A stretch of DNA of 64,000 nt from JAJECS01 sp965198185 (GTDB lineage: Bacteria > Chloroflexota > UBA11872). Below, piece by piece: positions 29,589-38,048 of the stretch; position 1 is the first letter of the stretch, and every line of letters starts with the position of its first letter. The DNA lies in NCBI GenBank assembly GCA_965198185.1, contig CBDAOU010000001.1:124001-188000 (forward strand). Direction: 5' to 3'. The translations under genes were made by a program, and so were the position numbers. The notes under the pieces were generated by a model. That model had not been told where the DNA came from, searched no databases, and saw only the letters and a program-made list of their open reading frames with translations.

Positions 29589-29995
29589 CCGGACAGTCTG
29601 GCCATGGTCAACATGCGGCAGTTCTCCCTTGTTATTCCTCTAGGCTGATTGCTGCGTATTCAATAGAGCTACCGTCAACGTGCAAGTGTGAAAGCCCCGT
29701 CCGATCTGCAAGAATCCAATGGCGTAATCAGTACGCGTGCCGTCCGGTCTCAATTGCACGGTGGCAGGCCCTGGGATGCCTCGGAGACCCATCCTCAATT
29801 CGCGGATGGTACTGCCTACCGTCAGGTCGGGCCAATCGTCACAGACTGAACCGCAAGCGAGTTCGCGTCGAGCGATCTGAGGCGGGCCGCTGCTGCCCAC
29901 GACTCAAGAGTTGCGCGCCCATGTCTGTGCGGCGCCGCTGCTGGTCGAGGCGTCAGCAGCAGGTCATTCCCACGGCACGGTCACAGCACGCCCTT
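29589..29995. other. Interval with one weak minus-strand ORF
   Basis: The minus strand from 29900 to 29640 can encode 86 residues whose C-terminal half (LRGIPGPATVQLRPDG, then YAIGFLQIGRGFHTCTLTVA) looks like real protein sequence, but it has no recognisable domain and no clear start. It may be a gene fragment. Nothing else is supported here. Confidence 0.3.
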
Positions 29996-30060
29996 GGTCA
30001 GGATCAGGTTGCCGCGGGGCTGCCGAAAGCCACACCAAGGGTTGCCGTTGCTCGAACGGG
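29996..30060 (-). pseudogene. C-terminal remnant of a second RbsD/FucU gene
   Basis: The minus strand encodes CGFRQPRGNLILTKGVL followed by TGA. The last ten residues equal the C-terminus of the intact RbsD/FucU gene at 30357-30782, and the DNA (cacgcccttggtcaggatca) is identical over 20 bases. No upstream part of the gene survives. Confidence 0.6.
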
Positions 30061-30077
30061 TCGCCTAGTATCGCCGT

Positions 30078-30356
30078 ATGACCGTCGCATTCGACACCCT
30101 CAAGGCGTCCCGGCAGCTCACGGCCGCGGGCTTTGACGAAACGCAGGCCGACGCCCTCGTCTCCATCTTCGCCGAAGATGTCGGCGCCAGCCTGGTTACG
30201 AAAGACGATCTCGCGCGCGAGATTGCGACTCTGCGCAGCGAGATGAGAGATCTCGAGCGGCGCCTGACCATCCGCATGGGCGCGATGTTCGGCGGCGGCG
30301 TCACCGTCCTCCTGACCGCGCTCGGCATCATCACCGCGATCATCTTGACGGCCTAG
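30078..30356 (+). CDS. DUF1640/CCDC90-like coiled-coil membrane protein
   Basis: 92 residues from ATG 30078. N-terminal segment (FDTLKASRQLTAAGFDETQADALVSIF) and central coiled coil (LAREIATLRSEMRDLERRL) match the DUF1640 family, and a single C-terminal helix (VTVLLTALGIITAIIL) anchors it. Related mitochondrial proteins include the calcium-uniporter regulator MCUR1, but bacterial members have no defined role. It sits between the complete RbsD/FucU gene and a remnant of a second copy, and its stop codon abuts that of the convergent gene. Confidence 0.8.
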   Translation: MTVAFDTLKASRQLTAAGFDETQADALVSIFAEDVGASLVTKDDLAREIATLRSEMRDLERRLTIRMGAMFGGGVTVLLTALGIITAIILTA

Positions 30357-30782
30357 CTACAACACGCCCTTGGTCAGGATCAAGTTGCCGTAGGGTCGCC
30401 GCTCGCCCGTGGCCACGATCGCAAAGGCTTGCCGTGCCCGCTCGTAGAAGGCGAAACGCTCCACCCGCGCAAAATCCACCGGCGCGCCGTGCGCCGTCTC
30501 GGCGATTCGGCGAAAGTCGGCCACGATGTCCGGCTCGGCGTCCGGGTCCCCAACCACCGCCATGACCGCCGCCGGCGCCTCGACATACTCATCGAGCGGC
30601 AGCACCGAGAGGATCGCTTCGGCGGCGCGCGTGGCGTCGACGCCGTCGAGACGCACCAGCCGCCGGGCGTTGGCTTCAGCCGGAAAGTTCGCATCGGCAA
30701 TCACAATCTCATCGCCATGCCCCATGGCCGCCAGCACGCGGAGCAGGTCCGGCCCCAGGAGCGGATCGATGCCTTTCAACAT
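30357..30782 (-). CDS. RbsD/FucU family sugar mutarotase
   Basis: 141 residues from ATG 30782. Family features: MLKGIDPLLGPDLLRVLAAMGHGDEIVIADANFPA at the start, with the active-site His/Asp pattern (GHGDEIVIADANFP), VERFAFYERARQAFAIV and the C-terminal YGNLILTKGVL. FucU/RbsD proteins convert alpha and beta forms of fucose or ribose. It is more FucU-like by length and sequence. Its 3' end abuts the convergent DUF1640 gene, and 300 bp away lies a fragment of a second copy. Confidence 0.92.
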   Translation of the reverse strand: MLKGIDPLLGPDLLRVLAAMGHGDEIVIADANFPAEANARRLVRLDGVDATRAAEAILSVLPLDEYVEAPAAVMAVVGDPDAEPDIVADFRRIAETAHGAPVDFARVERFAFYERARQAFAIVATGERRPYGNLILTKGVL

Positions 30783-30844
30783 GCGGTCACCCTCAAGCGT
30801 CGGCGCGGCGGCATGGTGGCATACACGGGCGGAACAATTGGCCA

Positions 30845-32131
30845 GTGACCGACACCCCTAAGCCGTGGCGAGTGCTGGCTATGCTCGACGACATGACGTC
30901 CGGAAACTCGAACGATCCGCCAGCGCCAGGAAAACCGCTCGACATCCCGGGATTCCCCGACGTGCATTTCGAGCCTGGAGGTGGCGCGGGGTCCGGTGCC
31001 CGGCTGGAGGAAGTGCGGGACGGGGATGAGATCCGCGAGATCTGGCTGGTCCCCGGGAATTCCCTGCCGACTGTCGGCCGCCTCTGGGTGGAGGCGGGCG
31101 GTGAGATGGTCAGCGAGCTATGGCTCGTCGACGTCACGGTGCGGGCATGGGGCGGCACGCTGCGCAGCGCGGGCGTGGCTGGCGTGGCGACGCCCTTGCC
31201 GCATCGCATGAAGGGCCATGCCCGGCGTCTGATGGAAGCCTGCGAGCGGTTCACCGCCGACCGGGGATATGAGATCAGCACCCTGTTCGGGATTCGCGAC
31301 TTCTATCACCGCTTTGGCTACGCCACGATTTGCCCGGAGTATGAGATCCGTATCGAGCTCAATGCGCTTGATATGGATGGGCCGGCCGCCGCGCTTGAAA
31401 AAGCTTGCCCCTCTGACTGGGGCCCCATTGCCCGCATGTGCAACGCGGCCTACGCGTCGCTCGATGGCTCGGTCGTCCGGCGCGAAGGCGCATGGCAAGG
31501 TCCCAAGCAGGGCTCGGACTGGGGGCAAACGCCCCGCGCGTTGGTGGGCCGCGATCCTCACGGGCGGCCGGCGGCCTATGCGGTCGTCGACACCGAGTTG
31601 ACGGAAGGTTGCCTGGCCGTGTCGGACGCGGCGGCGGGCACTGACGCAACCGCGGAAGCCCTGGCCGCCGGTCTCGCCGAGCTCTCCAAAGCGCGCGGCG
31701 CGACGGGTCTGCTCGCCCGCCTGCATCCACACGCCGGGCTGGGGCCGCTGCTGACGAGGTATGGCGGTCCGGCCGTCACGACACGCCCCAACAACGCCGG
31801 CTACATGGCGCGCATCGTCGACCTGGACGCCGTCCTACAGAAATGCAAACCGGCGCTGACTGCTCGGGCATCCTCCTGCGACCTGCCAGTTCCAGCGGCA
31901 CTGCACGTGAGAACCGACATCGGCGATAGCCGCATCGAGCTTGGCGGCGACGCGCCGCCCGCCGAACTCAACATTGATCGAATGGACCTCGTCCAGCTTC
32001 TCTTCGGCTACCAGACCTTCGAGAATCTGCGGGTGACGGGCAACGCCCTCGCGCGCGGCGTCACCGACAAAGTCCTCGCGGCGCTGTTCCCAAGAAATGA
32101 CGGCTACTGCTTCTGGCCGGATCGCTACTGA
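30845..32131 (+). CDS. Eis-like GNAT acetyltransferase with C-terminal SCP2-like domain
   Basis: 428 residues from GTG 30845; ATG 30881 is an equally plausible start. The GNAT core is seen at SELWLVDVTVRAWGGTLRSA, GVATPLPHRMKGHARRLMEA (acetyl-CoA loop, R/K-G-H-A) and ISTLFGIRDFYHRFGYATICP. A second GNAT-like domain follows (about 190-330), and the end (DIGDSRIELGGDAPPAELNI ... LVQLLFGYQTFENL) resembles the sterol-carrier-like domain of Eis proteins. Eis enzymes acetylate amines, including aminoglycosides; the natural substrate here is unknown. Confidence 0.8.
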   Translation: MTDTPKPWRVLAMLDDMTSGNSNDPPAPGKPLDIPGFPDVHFEPGGGAGSGARLEEVRDGDEIREIWLVPGNSLPTVGRLWVEAGGEMVSELWLVDVTVRAWGGTLRSAGVAGVATPLPHRMKGHARRLMEACERFTADRGYEISTLFGIRDFYHRFGYATICPEYEIRIELNALDMDGPAAALEKACPSDWGPIARMCNAAYASLDGSVVRREGAWQGPKQGSDWGQTPRALVGRDPHGRPAAYAVVDTELTEGCLAVSDAAAGTDATAEALAAGLAELSKARGATGLLARLHPHAGLGPLLTRYGGPAVTTRPNNAGYMARIVDLDAVLQKCKPALTARASSCDLPVPAALHVRTDIGDSRIELGGDAPPAELNIDRMDLVQLLFGYQTFENLRVTGNALARGVTDKVLAALFPRNDGYCFWPDRY

Positions 32132-32198
32132 CACTGGGCCGCGGCAGCCGGCTGTTGTCAGATATCGGACAACCGGCGGGCCGTTCGGCAAACGCGGT

Positions 32199-33065
32199 TC
32201 AGGCCGCCTTGCCAGCGCGCGCGATGACGATGAGGTCGCGGGAGTGGAGAGCATCGAAGGGCTCATGATCGAATCCGCCATACATGGCCTCGATCTCGAA
32301 CCCAGCCTGCTCGAAGAGTCCCTCAACTTCGGCGGGGGATGTGTATCGCAAAGGCACGCGCTCGATCTCACGATGGGGGCGACCGTCGCGACCGACCACC
32401 TCGAACGCGACCTCGAAGTCGAATACTTGCTGTGCCTCGTCGCGCACGACGGATCGGGAGAATCTCGCGATTCGCCGACCGTCCGAAAGAGCGATCTGGC
32501 CGTCGTCTGGTCGCCAATCCGTTGGGCCGAGCTCGTCAAAGCAGCGCGGGCGGCGACTTGGCAGGTCCAGGACCAGCCGCGCACCAACCGTGAGGTGCCC
32601 GACGACGGCGCGGAGACATGCCACCTGATCGTCGTGCGTGAGGAGATGCATGAACCCGCCGAACGGGATGATCACGAGAGCGAAGGACCGATTGAGGCCA
32701 AACTGCCGCATGTCGGCGCGGACAAGCTCGACATGCCGCCGAACCATTTGGGGCTCACGGGCCAGCTTGGCGCGGCAGCCGTCGAGCATTGGCGACGCGG
32801 TGTCGATCCCCACGACGTCGACGCCGGCGCGGGCAATCGGCAACAGGACCTCACCGGTTCCACATCCCAGTTCCAGCACAGGCCCACCGGACCGGAGTGC
32901 GAGTTCAACGTAAAAGCCGATATCGGCGCGATTCCTCACGATTCCGAGGTGGTCGTACGTCGCGACCGTCAGGGAGCCTGGCTGCTCGTAGGGTGAAGGA
33001 TCGGCGGGGGCTTTCACGGCCTTGCAGGATTCAGAATCGTACGCGCACAGCTCGGTAGGCACCAA
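32199..33065 (-). CDS. Class I SAM-dependent methyltransferase
   Basis: Up to 288 residues; GTG 33017 (VKAPADPSPYEQPGSLTVATYDHLG) is a likelier start. Motif I is VLELGCGTGEVLLPIARAG, strand 2 ends VVGIDTASPML, motif post-I ELVRADMRQF, then FALVIIPFGGFMHLL. This is the pattern of small-molecule methyltransferases with a C-terminal beta extension (RRIARFSRSVVRD ... VPLRYTSPAEVEGLFEQAGF). It is convergent with the acetyltransferase gene. Substrate unknown. Confidence 0.88.
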   Translation of the reverse strand: MVPTELCAYDSESCKAVKAPADPSPYEQPGSLTVATYDHLGIVRNRADIGFYVELALRSGGPVLELGCGTGEVLLPIARAGVDVVGIDTASPMLDGCRAKLAREPQMVRRHVELVRADMRQFGLNRSFALVIIPFGGFMHLLTHDDQVACLRAVVGHLTVGARLVLDLPSRRPRCFDELGPTDWRPDDGQIALSDGRRIARFSRSVVRDEAQQVFDFEVAFEVVGRDGRPHREIERVPLRYTSPAEVEGLFEQAGFEIEAMYGGFDHEPFDALHSRDLIVIARAGKAA

Positions 33066-33273
33066 TGCCTATCGACACGGCCGAGCGCGACGCCGAGCAT
33101 CGCGCATTGACGTCTCTGGTGCCAGGGTCTTGGAAACCAAGTTTTGCGTATCCTCCCCAGTCTCTACGGGTGCGGATTGCCGACGGCGACTCAACCGTCT
33201 CACCTAGCACGAGTCACTGTGGCGTACGAGGCACCCCGATCCCTGGCCGAGCCGGGTCAACGGTCGGGGGACG

Positions 33274-34746
33274 CTAGTCGAAGCGCTTGATGAATCCCGG
33301 GAATGTCCCCATTGTCGGCATCTCGAGGTCAAACGCTTCGTAGCCCGCGCGGCGGATCCGGTCCACGATGTCCACATCGCTCGGTCGGCACGGCGCCAAC
33401 ATGAGAGCGGTCCCGCCGGGGCTCACGACTCGATCGATCTCGCGCAGCTCCTCATCCGGCTTCCAGCCGAACGACCCGTTGGTCAGGACCGCCACATCCA
33501 CTGCGCCGTCCGTCAGCGGCGCCCGCTCGAGGATTCCGTCGAGCGTCGTGACGTTATGGAATCCGTGCGCGGACACCCTCCGCTCGATGTACTCGCGCAG
33601 CACGCCGACAGGCTCCAGCGCGAAGACCCGCTCGGCGTACGGCGCGCACCGCAAGGTGGCTTGACCCGTGCCCGCGCCGATATCCAGGACCACGCGATCG
33701 CGAACGTCCACGCGGTCGTGAATCTCGCGCGGGTCCCAATGGCCCCACGGCAAGGCGTCCCACGTCGCCGGCGACTTGGCCATGCCGACGTTCCACGCGC
33801 AGCGTCGCAGGATCGCCTCTTGCGTGGATCGCAACTCCTCGGGTGACAGCTCAAGCGGGCGCGCCTGCGCCTCTTGCACTCCGGCGCGAAATGCGGGCGA
33901 CGCTTGCGAAAAGTGCTCGATCACCTCGGGCAGCGGCATGAGCGCTGCGAAGAGTCGTGCCCCAAACTCGCGCATGAGTCCCGGGTTGCCGCGCTCGTCC
34001 TCCAGAAACGTGTTGACGAAGTAGGTGTTTAGGTGCACGAAATCCGAAAGCCGCAGATCGAACAGTCGGATCGGATCGATCGCCATGCGCGGCCACCCGC
34101 GCGCCGTACCCCTGGGCGCCTGCGGGGAGCCTTCGAACTCACGGCGCAGCAGTCCGAATCGCACCTCGTCTACGAGCGTCTCGGACGCCGCTGTGTGCTC
34201 GCGCAACGTGCCCTCATGGCGCATGCGCAGCTTCCGCAGGACTCGGATTGACGGCTGGTTGCGGCGATCGGCTCTGGCCGTGACGCGGTGCAGCTCCGGC
34301 TCCGCCGCGAACGCGGATTCGATCACGGCCCTCACAGCCTCCGTGGCAAGCCCCTCGTTTCGATGTGCCCGCGCCACTTCATAGGCGATCTCAGCGCGCC
34401 GGTTCGCGTAGTCGATCCGCAAACTCACGCCGCCCACGAGCTCTTCGTCGCACCACACGCCCCAGTGAGGCTCGGTGCGCCAGTCGAGCTGCTGGGCGCG
34501 CGCCAGCCAGTCCCGCGCGGCCGCCGCTGGGTCGGTTGGCGGTGATCCGGCCTCGTACTCGGAGAACAGCGGGTCCGCCATGTAACGCGACATCGCCTCG
34601 AAGTCGTCCAAGCGATGCGGTCGCAGGGTGAGCCGTTCAGTTCGAATTGTTCGCGGCAACATGAGGTGATGAATGTTCTGGGGTGTTCTGGCCCGTTCAC
34701 CCATCATGCCGCGCGGCTCCGGTGCCGCCGCTTTCGGCCAAGCCAA
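33274..34746 (-). CDS. Fusion of a RimJ/RimL-type GNAT acetyltransferase and a class I methyltransferase
   Basis: Up to 490 residues; ATG 34662 (MLPRTIRTERLTLRPHRLDD) gives the natural RimJ-like start and 462 residues. GNAT half: EPHWGVWCDEELVGGVSLRI, AEIAYEVARAHRNEGLATEA, and RNQPSIRVLRKLRMRHEGTL. After a short spacer (ARGWPRMAIDPIRLFDLRLS) comes a methyltransferase half: VVLDIGAGTGQATLRCAPYA, FALEPV, VTTLDGILERAPLTDGAVDV, LTNGSFGWKPDEELREIDRV. Both halves look complete. The two activities may act on the same substrate, such as an amino group and an acid. The HAD gene follows on the same strand upstream. Confidence 0.82.
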   Translation of the reverse strand: MAWPKAAAPEPRGMMGERARTPQNIHHLMLPRTIRTERLTLRPHRLDDFEAMSRYMADPLFSEYEAGSPPTDPAAAARDWLARAQQLDWRTEPHWGVWCDEELVGGVSLRIDYANRRAEIAYEVARAHRNEGLATEAVRAVIESAFAAEPELHRVTARADRRNQPSIRVLRKLRMRHEGTLREHTAASETLVDEVRFGLLRREFEGSPQAPRGTARGWPRMAIDPIRLFDLRLSDFVHLNTYFVNTFLEDERGNPGLMREFGARLFAALMPLPEVIEHFSQASPAFRAGVQEAQARPLELSPEELRSTQEAILRRCAWNVGMAKSPATWDALPWGHWDPREIHDRVDVRDRVVLDIGAGTGQATLRCAPYAERVFALEPVGVLREYIERRVSAHGFHNVTTLDGILERAPLTDGAVDVAVLTNGSFGWKPDEELREIDRVVSPGGTALMLAPCRPSDVDIVDRIRRAGYEAFDLEMPTMGTFPGFIKRFD

Positions 34747-34775
34747 GAACTTTCGGTGACCCGCGCTGCCCGGCG

Positions 34776-35480
34776 CTAGGGCTCCGAAACGAGCGCTGGA
34801 AGTTCAGTGAGGCGCGTTATCCGCGTGATGTTCGCTGGCCCTGGACCCTCTTCCTGTCGGTCTAGCCAAACGCCCCTGAGCCCCGCTTCGCAGGCCCCAA
34901 GTGCGTCCACGTCCAATCGATCTCCCACGAGCACACATGCCGACGGTGGCTCGCCCACGGCTTGGCAGGCCGCCTGAAAGATAACGGGAGCAGGTTTCGC
35001 CACTCCTACGTCCTCGGAGACCACGACCGCCGCGAAGCGATCCAAGATGCCAACCGCCGCGAGCTTCTGGCGCTGGTGCGTTGACGAGCCGTTCGTGATG
35101 ACTCCGAGGCGCCAACCACGAAGCGCATCGAGCGTGTCGGTCACATCCGGGAACAGCCTCCAGTTCCGTTCGTAAGAGTCGCGGTAGACGGCATAGGCCG
35201 CATCGGCTTCAGCGTCGGGCATGGCGCTTGGAGTGACGTCGAAGAAGTCCCGAACCCGCCCACGGCGTTGGCCCGCATAGGTGGTTTCGCCGCGCAGGTA
35301 GCGATCGAAGTGGAGGTCCATCAAGTCTTCCCAGCGCCGCAGGAGATGCTCGTCCGAATCTGTTAGCCGATCGCTGTAGGTGCGGAACAGGCCGATGGCT
35401 CCGGCTCGCGCTGCCGCCGTGTGGTCCAGCAGCGTGCCATCGAGGTCGAAGAACACGGCTTGGATGGGTGAACCTGGCAT
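34776..35480 (-). CDS. HAD-IA family hydrolase
   Basis: 234 residues from ATG 35480; TTG 35513 would add 11. HAD motif I is FFDLDGTLLDHT, motif II GVITNGSS, motif III Lys in VGVAKPAP and motif IV VLVGDRLDVDALGACEAGL. The cap domain holds LTDSDEHLLRRWEDLMDLHF, as in the pyrimidine nucleotidase/haloacid phosphatase group (YjjG-like). It probably dephosphorylates small sugars or nucleotides. It lies 29 bp upstream of the GNAT-methyltransferase gene on the same strand. Confidence 0.9.
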   Translation of the reverse strand: MPGSPIQAVFFDLDGTLLDHTAAARAGAIGLFRTYSDRLTDSDEHLLRRWEDLMDLHFDRYLRGETTYAGQRRGRVRDFFDVTPSAMPDAEADAAYAVYRDSYERNWRLFPDVTDTLDALRGWRLGVITNGSSTHQRQKLAAVGILDRFAAVVVSEDVGVAKPAPVIFQAACQAVGEPPSACVLVGDRLDVDALGACEAGLRGVWLDRQEEGPGPANITRITRLTELPALVSEP

Positions 35481-35513
35481 GTGACGTCGTACGGGGAGGC
35501 GGCTGTAGTCCAA

Positions 35514-35910
35514 ACGCCTCGCGCAGCATATCCCGGCGCGGTCGTCGTCAAACGGTGGCGCGAGGAAACCGAAGTCTGGCAGGCAGCGGTGGCACTCCGG
35601 ATCGCCGCCGGCGCGTTTCTCGGCGATGAGCTCGCAGCACCGTGGTTACCTGGGTCCCAAGGCGTGGGCAAGTGGGCGAGACTTGCCGTGGCCATTCGGC
35701 CCCCGCGGCTATGCCAAAATCTCCAGTTGCATGAGGCCCAATAGCGCAGCCCGTGATGACAATCGACGGCGATCCGAGTCCTGATCACGGGTTCCCGCTG
35801 CCGCGATTGCAATTGTTCGCGCGGCGAACGTTGGGACGATGCCTTCACGGCCGTGCGAAACGAGCACAGCAATCCCCGATCAGCACTCGCCCAGTGTGAT
35901 CGGCTGACCC
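35514..35910. other. Roughly 400-bp interval without a supported gene
   Basis: It lies between the divergent HAD and membrane-protein genes and should contain promoters. The HAD frame stays open upstream through a Cys-rich stretch (CCELIAEKR...ECHRCLPDFGF) to a TAA, but no usable start codon is found in it. Confidence 0.4.
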
Positions 35911-36834
35911 ATGTCAAGCCTCAACGCGGCCTGGAACGACTCCGTTGGCTACACGCGCCGTGGGCTGCGCGTCCTGGGGGCAAGTCCCTGGCCGTACATC
36001 CAGATCCTGAGCGCCTTCGCGGCGCCGGCGGCGGTTGCCGCCTATGTAACGGCGTCAGACCTGCCGGAGGGATTCGGCCGGTCGGCGCTTCTCTATGCGC
36101 TCAACGCGATCTCGGCCTCAGCCGCGCCGGTTGTGGTGATGACGGCCGTGGCCGCCGGGTTCCATGGCGTCAACCTGGGCTTCATCAGCGCGATGCGGCA
36201 GGGGCTCTGGTGGCTGCCGCGCTACCTCTGGACGAACGTGCACACGACGGTGATCTTCTGGGCGCCGGTGCTGGTCCTGTTGAATCTGTTCGAGTGGCAG
36301 CGGAACGAGGCGCCGGTCGAAGGTGGGGCAGGGCTGGTCGTGATAGCCGCCTGGGTGGTGCTGATCGGAGCGGTGGCCCTTTACGTGCACTCGCGCACGC
36401 TGCTGGCGCCGTTCTTCGCGGTACATGGCAACCTGCCCGCCACGCTGGCGACCATCGAGTCGTGGCGCATGAGCGGCCGCCGCTTCCGGCTCGTCTTCGG
36501 CACCTTCATCGTCTCGTCGGCGCCCACGGCGGTGCCGTTGGCGATCGTGCTGACGACGCTGGCGTTCACACTGGAGGAACCAGCCGGAACGCGGGCGGTG
36601 TACACGGCCATGCTGCCCTCGCTGGTGTGGGTGACCATCAAGATCGTGCGGCCGTTTCTCATCACGGCAACGTATGGGCTGTACACCGACCTTTGGGCCG
36701 AGGAACAGCAGCGGCGGGCGGAGCACGGGTCTCCCGCGGTGCCGTTGCCGGCACGGCCGCTACTTGCCATTTCGCGCTGGATTCCGCGTTTGGTGGGGTT
36801 GGTGATTCGGCGGCGAATCGAGTGGTCCCTGTGA
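35911..36834 (+). CDS. Multi-pass membrane protein of unknown function
   Basis: 307 residues from ATG 35911. About six hydrophobic helices: near residues 25-50, 60-85, 105-125 (FWAPVLVLLNL), 140-160 (VVIAAWVVLIGAVALYV), 195-220 (FIVSSAPTAVPLAIVLTTLAF) and 235-255. The cytoplasmic segments carry FFAVHGNLPATLATIESWRM and RRRAEHG-like basic tails. The layout (internal duplicated three-helix pattern with SWRMSGRRF) recalls DUF-type membrane proteins found near stress or cell-envelope genes, but I do not recognise a family. Confidence 0.65.
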   Translation: MSSLNAAWNDSVGYTRRGLRVLGASPWPYIQILSAFAAPAAVAAYVTASDLPEGFGRSALLYALNAISASAAPVVVMTAVAAGFHGVNLGFISAMRQGLWWLPRYLWTNVHTTVIFWAPVLVLLNLFEWQRNEAPVEGGAGLVVIAAWVVLIGAVALYVHSRTLLAPFFAVHGNLPATLATIESWRMSGRRFRLVFGTFIVSSAPTAVPLAIVLTTLAFTLEEPAGTRAVYTAMLPSLVWVTIKIVRPFLITATYGLYTDLWAEEQQRRAEHGSPAVPLPARPLLAISRWIPRLVGLVIRRRIEWSL

Positions 36835-36930
36835 GACAGGAATCGCGCCATCCCAAAGCGTCGACGCTTGCTGCCGACTCGGGTTGTAGGCTCTGAACCT
36901 CGCCGCCGCCAAGCAGAGGAGGACGACCTG

Positions 36931-37860
36931 ATGACCGCGGAACCATCCTCCAGCAGGGCCGGGCGCAGGCTGCAGCGAGTGCTGTCGCTCGACGCCCGGC
37001 GGCGCGTGCGCGACGGCAGCGCCGAGGCGCTGGGCGACGCCATACGGCGGGGCGCCGACCTGCACATCGGCACCGAGTTTCGCCACAACGAGCACATCGA
37101 CACGTCGTCCGACAACCCGGAGATCGTGCGCGAGCTGGCGGAGTTCCGAACGGCTTACCTGATCGAGAACCGCTGGTCCGCGGGCATCATGACGCTGCGG
37201 CAGCCGGTGAGCCTGCCCGACGAGTTCGGTCCGCGGCCGTCGATGTCCTTCTTCCTCTACAACCAGGACGGCACCCAGGCCATCGCGCGACCGCATCTCG
37301 ACGGTGTGTCAAGCGCCGCCGCGACCGGTGCGGCGCCGATCGACAGCCACCCCGACATGCCCAAATACCACCAACTCGACAGCTGGGACGCCGACACGAA
37401 CGCCCCGAGCAGCAACTTCATCTACGACTTCGAGCACTTCGATTTCCTGGTGCGGGACGACTGGACCGAGGTTCTGGCACACGATGCCGGGGGCGCGGTG
37501 GTTCGCGGGTCCGCGGCCGCCCTGGGCGACGTTTGCGGGGCCGGAGGCGAGATAAAGGCCGCGATTCGGGGGCTCTGCGCCGATCTGGCGGCACCAGGAG
37601 CCGCGACGACCGACCACGAGGTCTTCGTGCGGATTGGTTCCAGCTACTACTACACCGAGCAGCAGCTCTTCATCGCGGGCACGCACCCGCTCCCCAGGGT
37701 TCGGGCGTCGATCCCGCTGCGCTATGCGACGCGGGCGTGGGATTTTGGCTGGTTGCTGCTGCGCACCGATGGCCGCGTGATCCGCCGCCTGTGCGATCCC
37801 TACACACTGCGCTTCCACGACAGCGAGTCACGCCACGCCGTCCGCTGGTTCGTGCGCTGA
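36931..37860 (+). CDS. Unknown protein of 309 residues
   Basis: ATG 36931 is chosen because AGGAGGACGA lies just before it. Segments that look conserved: ADLHIGTEFRHNEHIDTSSD, NRWSAGIMTLRQPVSLPDEF, SMSFFLYNQDGTQAIARPHL, FIYDFEHFDFLVRDDWTEVL and FVRIGSSYYYTEQQLFIAGT. No signal peptide or membrane segment. The many acidic and His residues could bind metal, but no motif of a known enzyme is recognised. It follows the membrane protein on the same strand after a 96-bp gap. Confidence 0.65.
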   Translation: MTAEPSSSRAGRRLQRVLSLDARRRVRDGSAEALGDAIRRGADLHIGTEFRHNEHIDTSSDNPEIVRELAEFRTAYLIENRWSAGIMTLRQPVSLPDEFGPRPSMSFFLYNQDGTQAIARPHLDGVSSAAATGAAPIDSHPDMPKYHQLDSWDADTNAPSSNFIYDFEHFDFLVRDDWTEVLAHDAGGAVVRGSAAALGDVCGAGGEIKAAIRGLCADLAAPGAATTDHEVFVRIGSSYYYTEQQLFIAGTHPLPRVRASIPLRYATRAWDFGWLLLRTDGRVIRRLCDPYTLRFHDSESRHAVRWFVR

Positions 37861-37872
37861 GAGAAGCGCGCA

Positions 37873-37893
37873 GGGCGGGTTTGAAACCCGCCC
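37873..37893. repeat. GGGCGGGTTT hairpin repeat
   Basis: GGGCGGGTTT / AAACCCGCCC arms, nearly perfect, followed by CCTACCCG. It lies 12 bp after the stop of the unknown gene and 80 bp before a GGATTCC hairpin. It may double as the 3'-end structure of that gene. Confidence 0.6.
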
Positions 37894-37970
37894 CTACCCG
37901 ACCTGCTCCCACCCGGCAACGGAGCGAAGCGGCCTCAGCGACTCGTGCACGGATCCGGGTTGGTCGGACC

Positions 37971-37997
37971 TGGATTCCGGCGTTCGCCGGAATGACG
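37971..37997. repeat. Dispersed GGATTCCGGCG...CGCCGGAATGACG hairpin
   Basis: ATTCCGGCG / CGCCGGAAT, 9 bp perfect arms around a two-base centre, flanked by TGG and GACG as in the copy at 10611-10660. Confidence 0.7.
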
Positions 37998-38048
37998 AAG
38001 GGCCCGGCAAGGCTCCCAGGCGGTTTTAGTACCTGACTTTTCGGTGCC

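Noticed and set aside
35481..35660. Cys-rich upstream extension of the HAD protein
   Set aside because: The frame is open (CCELIAEKR, ECHRCLPDFGF), but there is no start codon after the TAA and the HAD fold begins properly at 35480.
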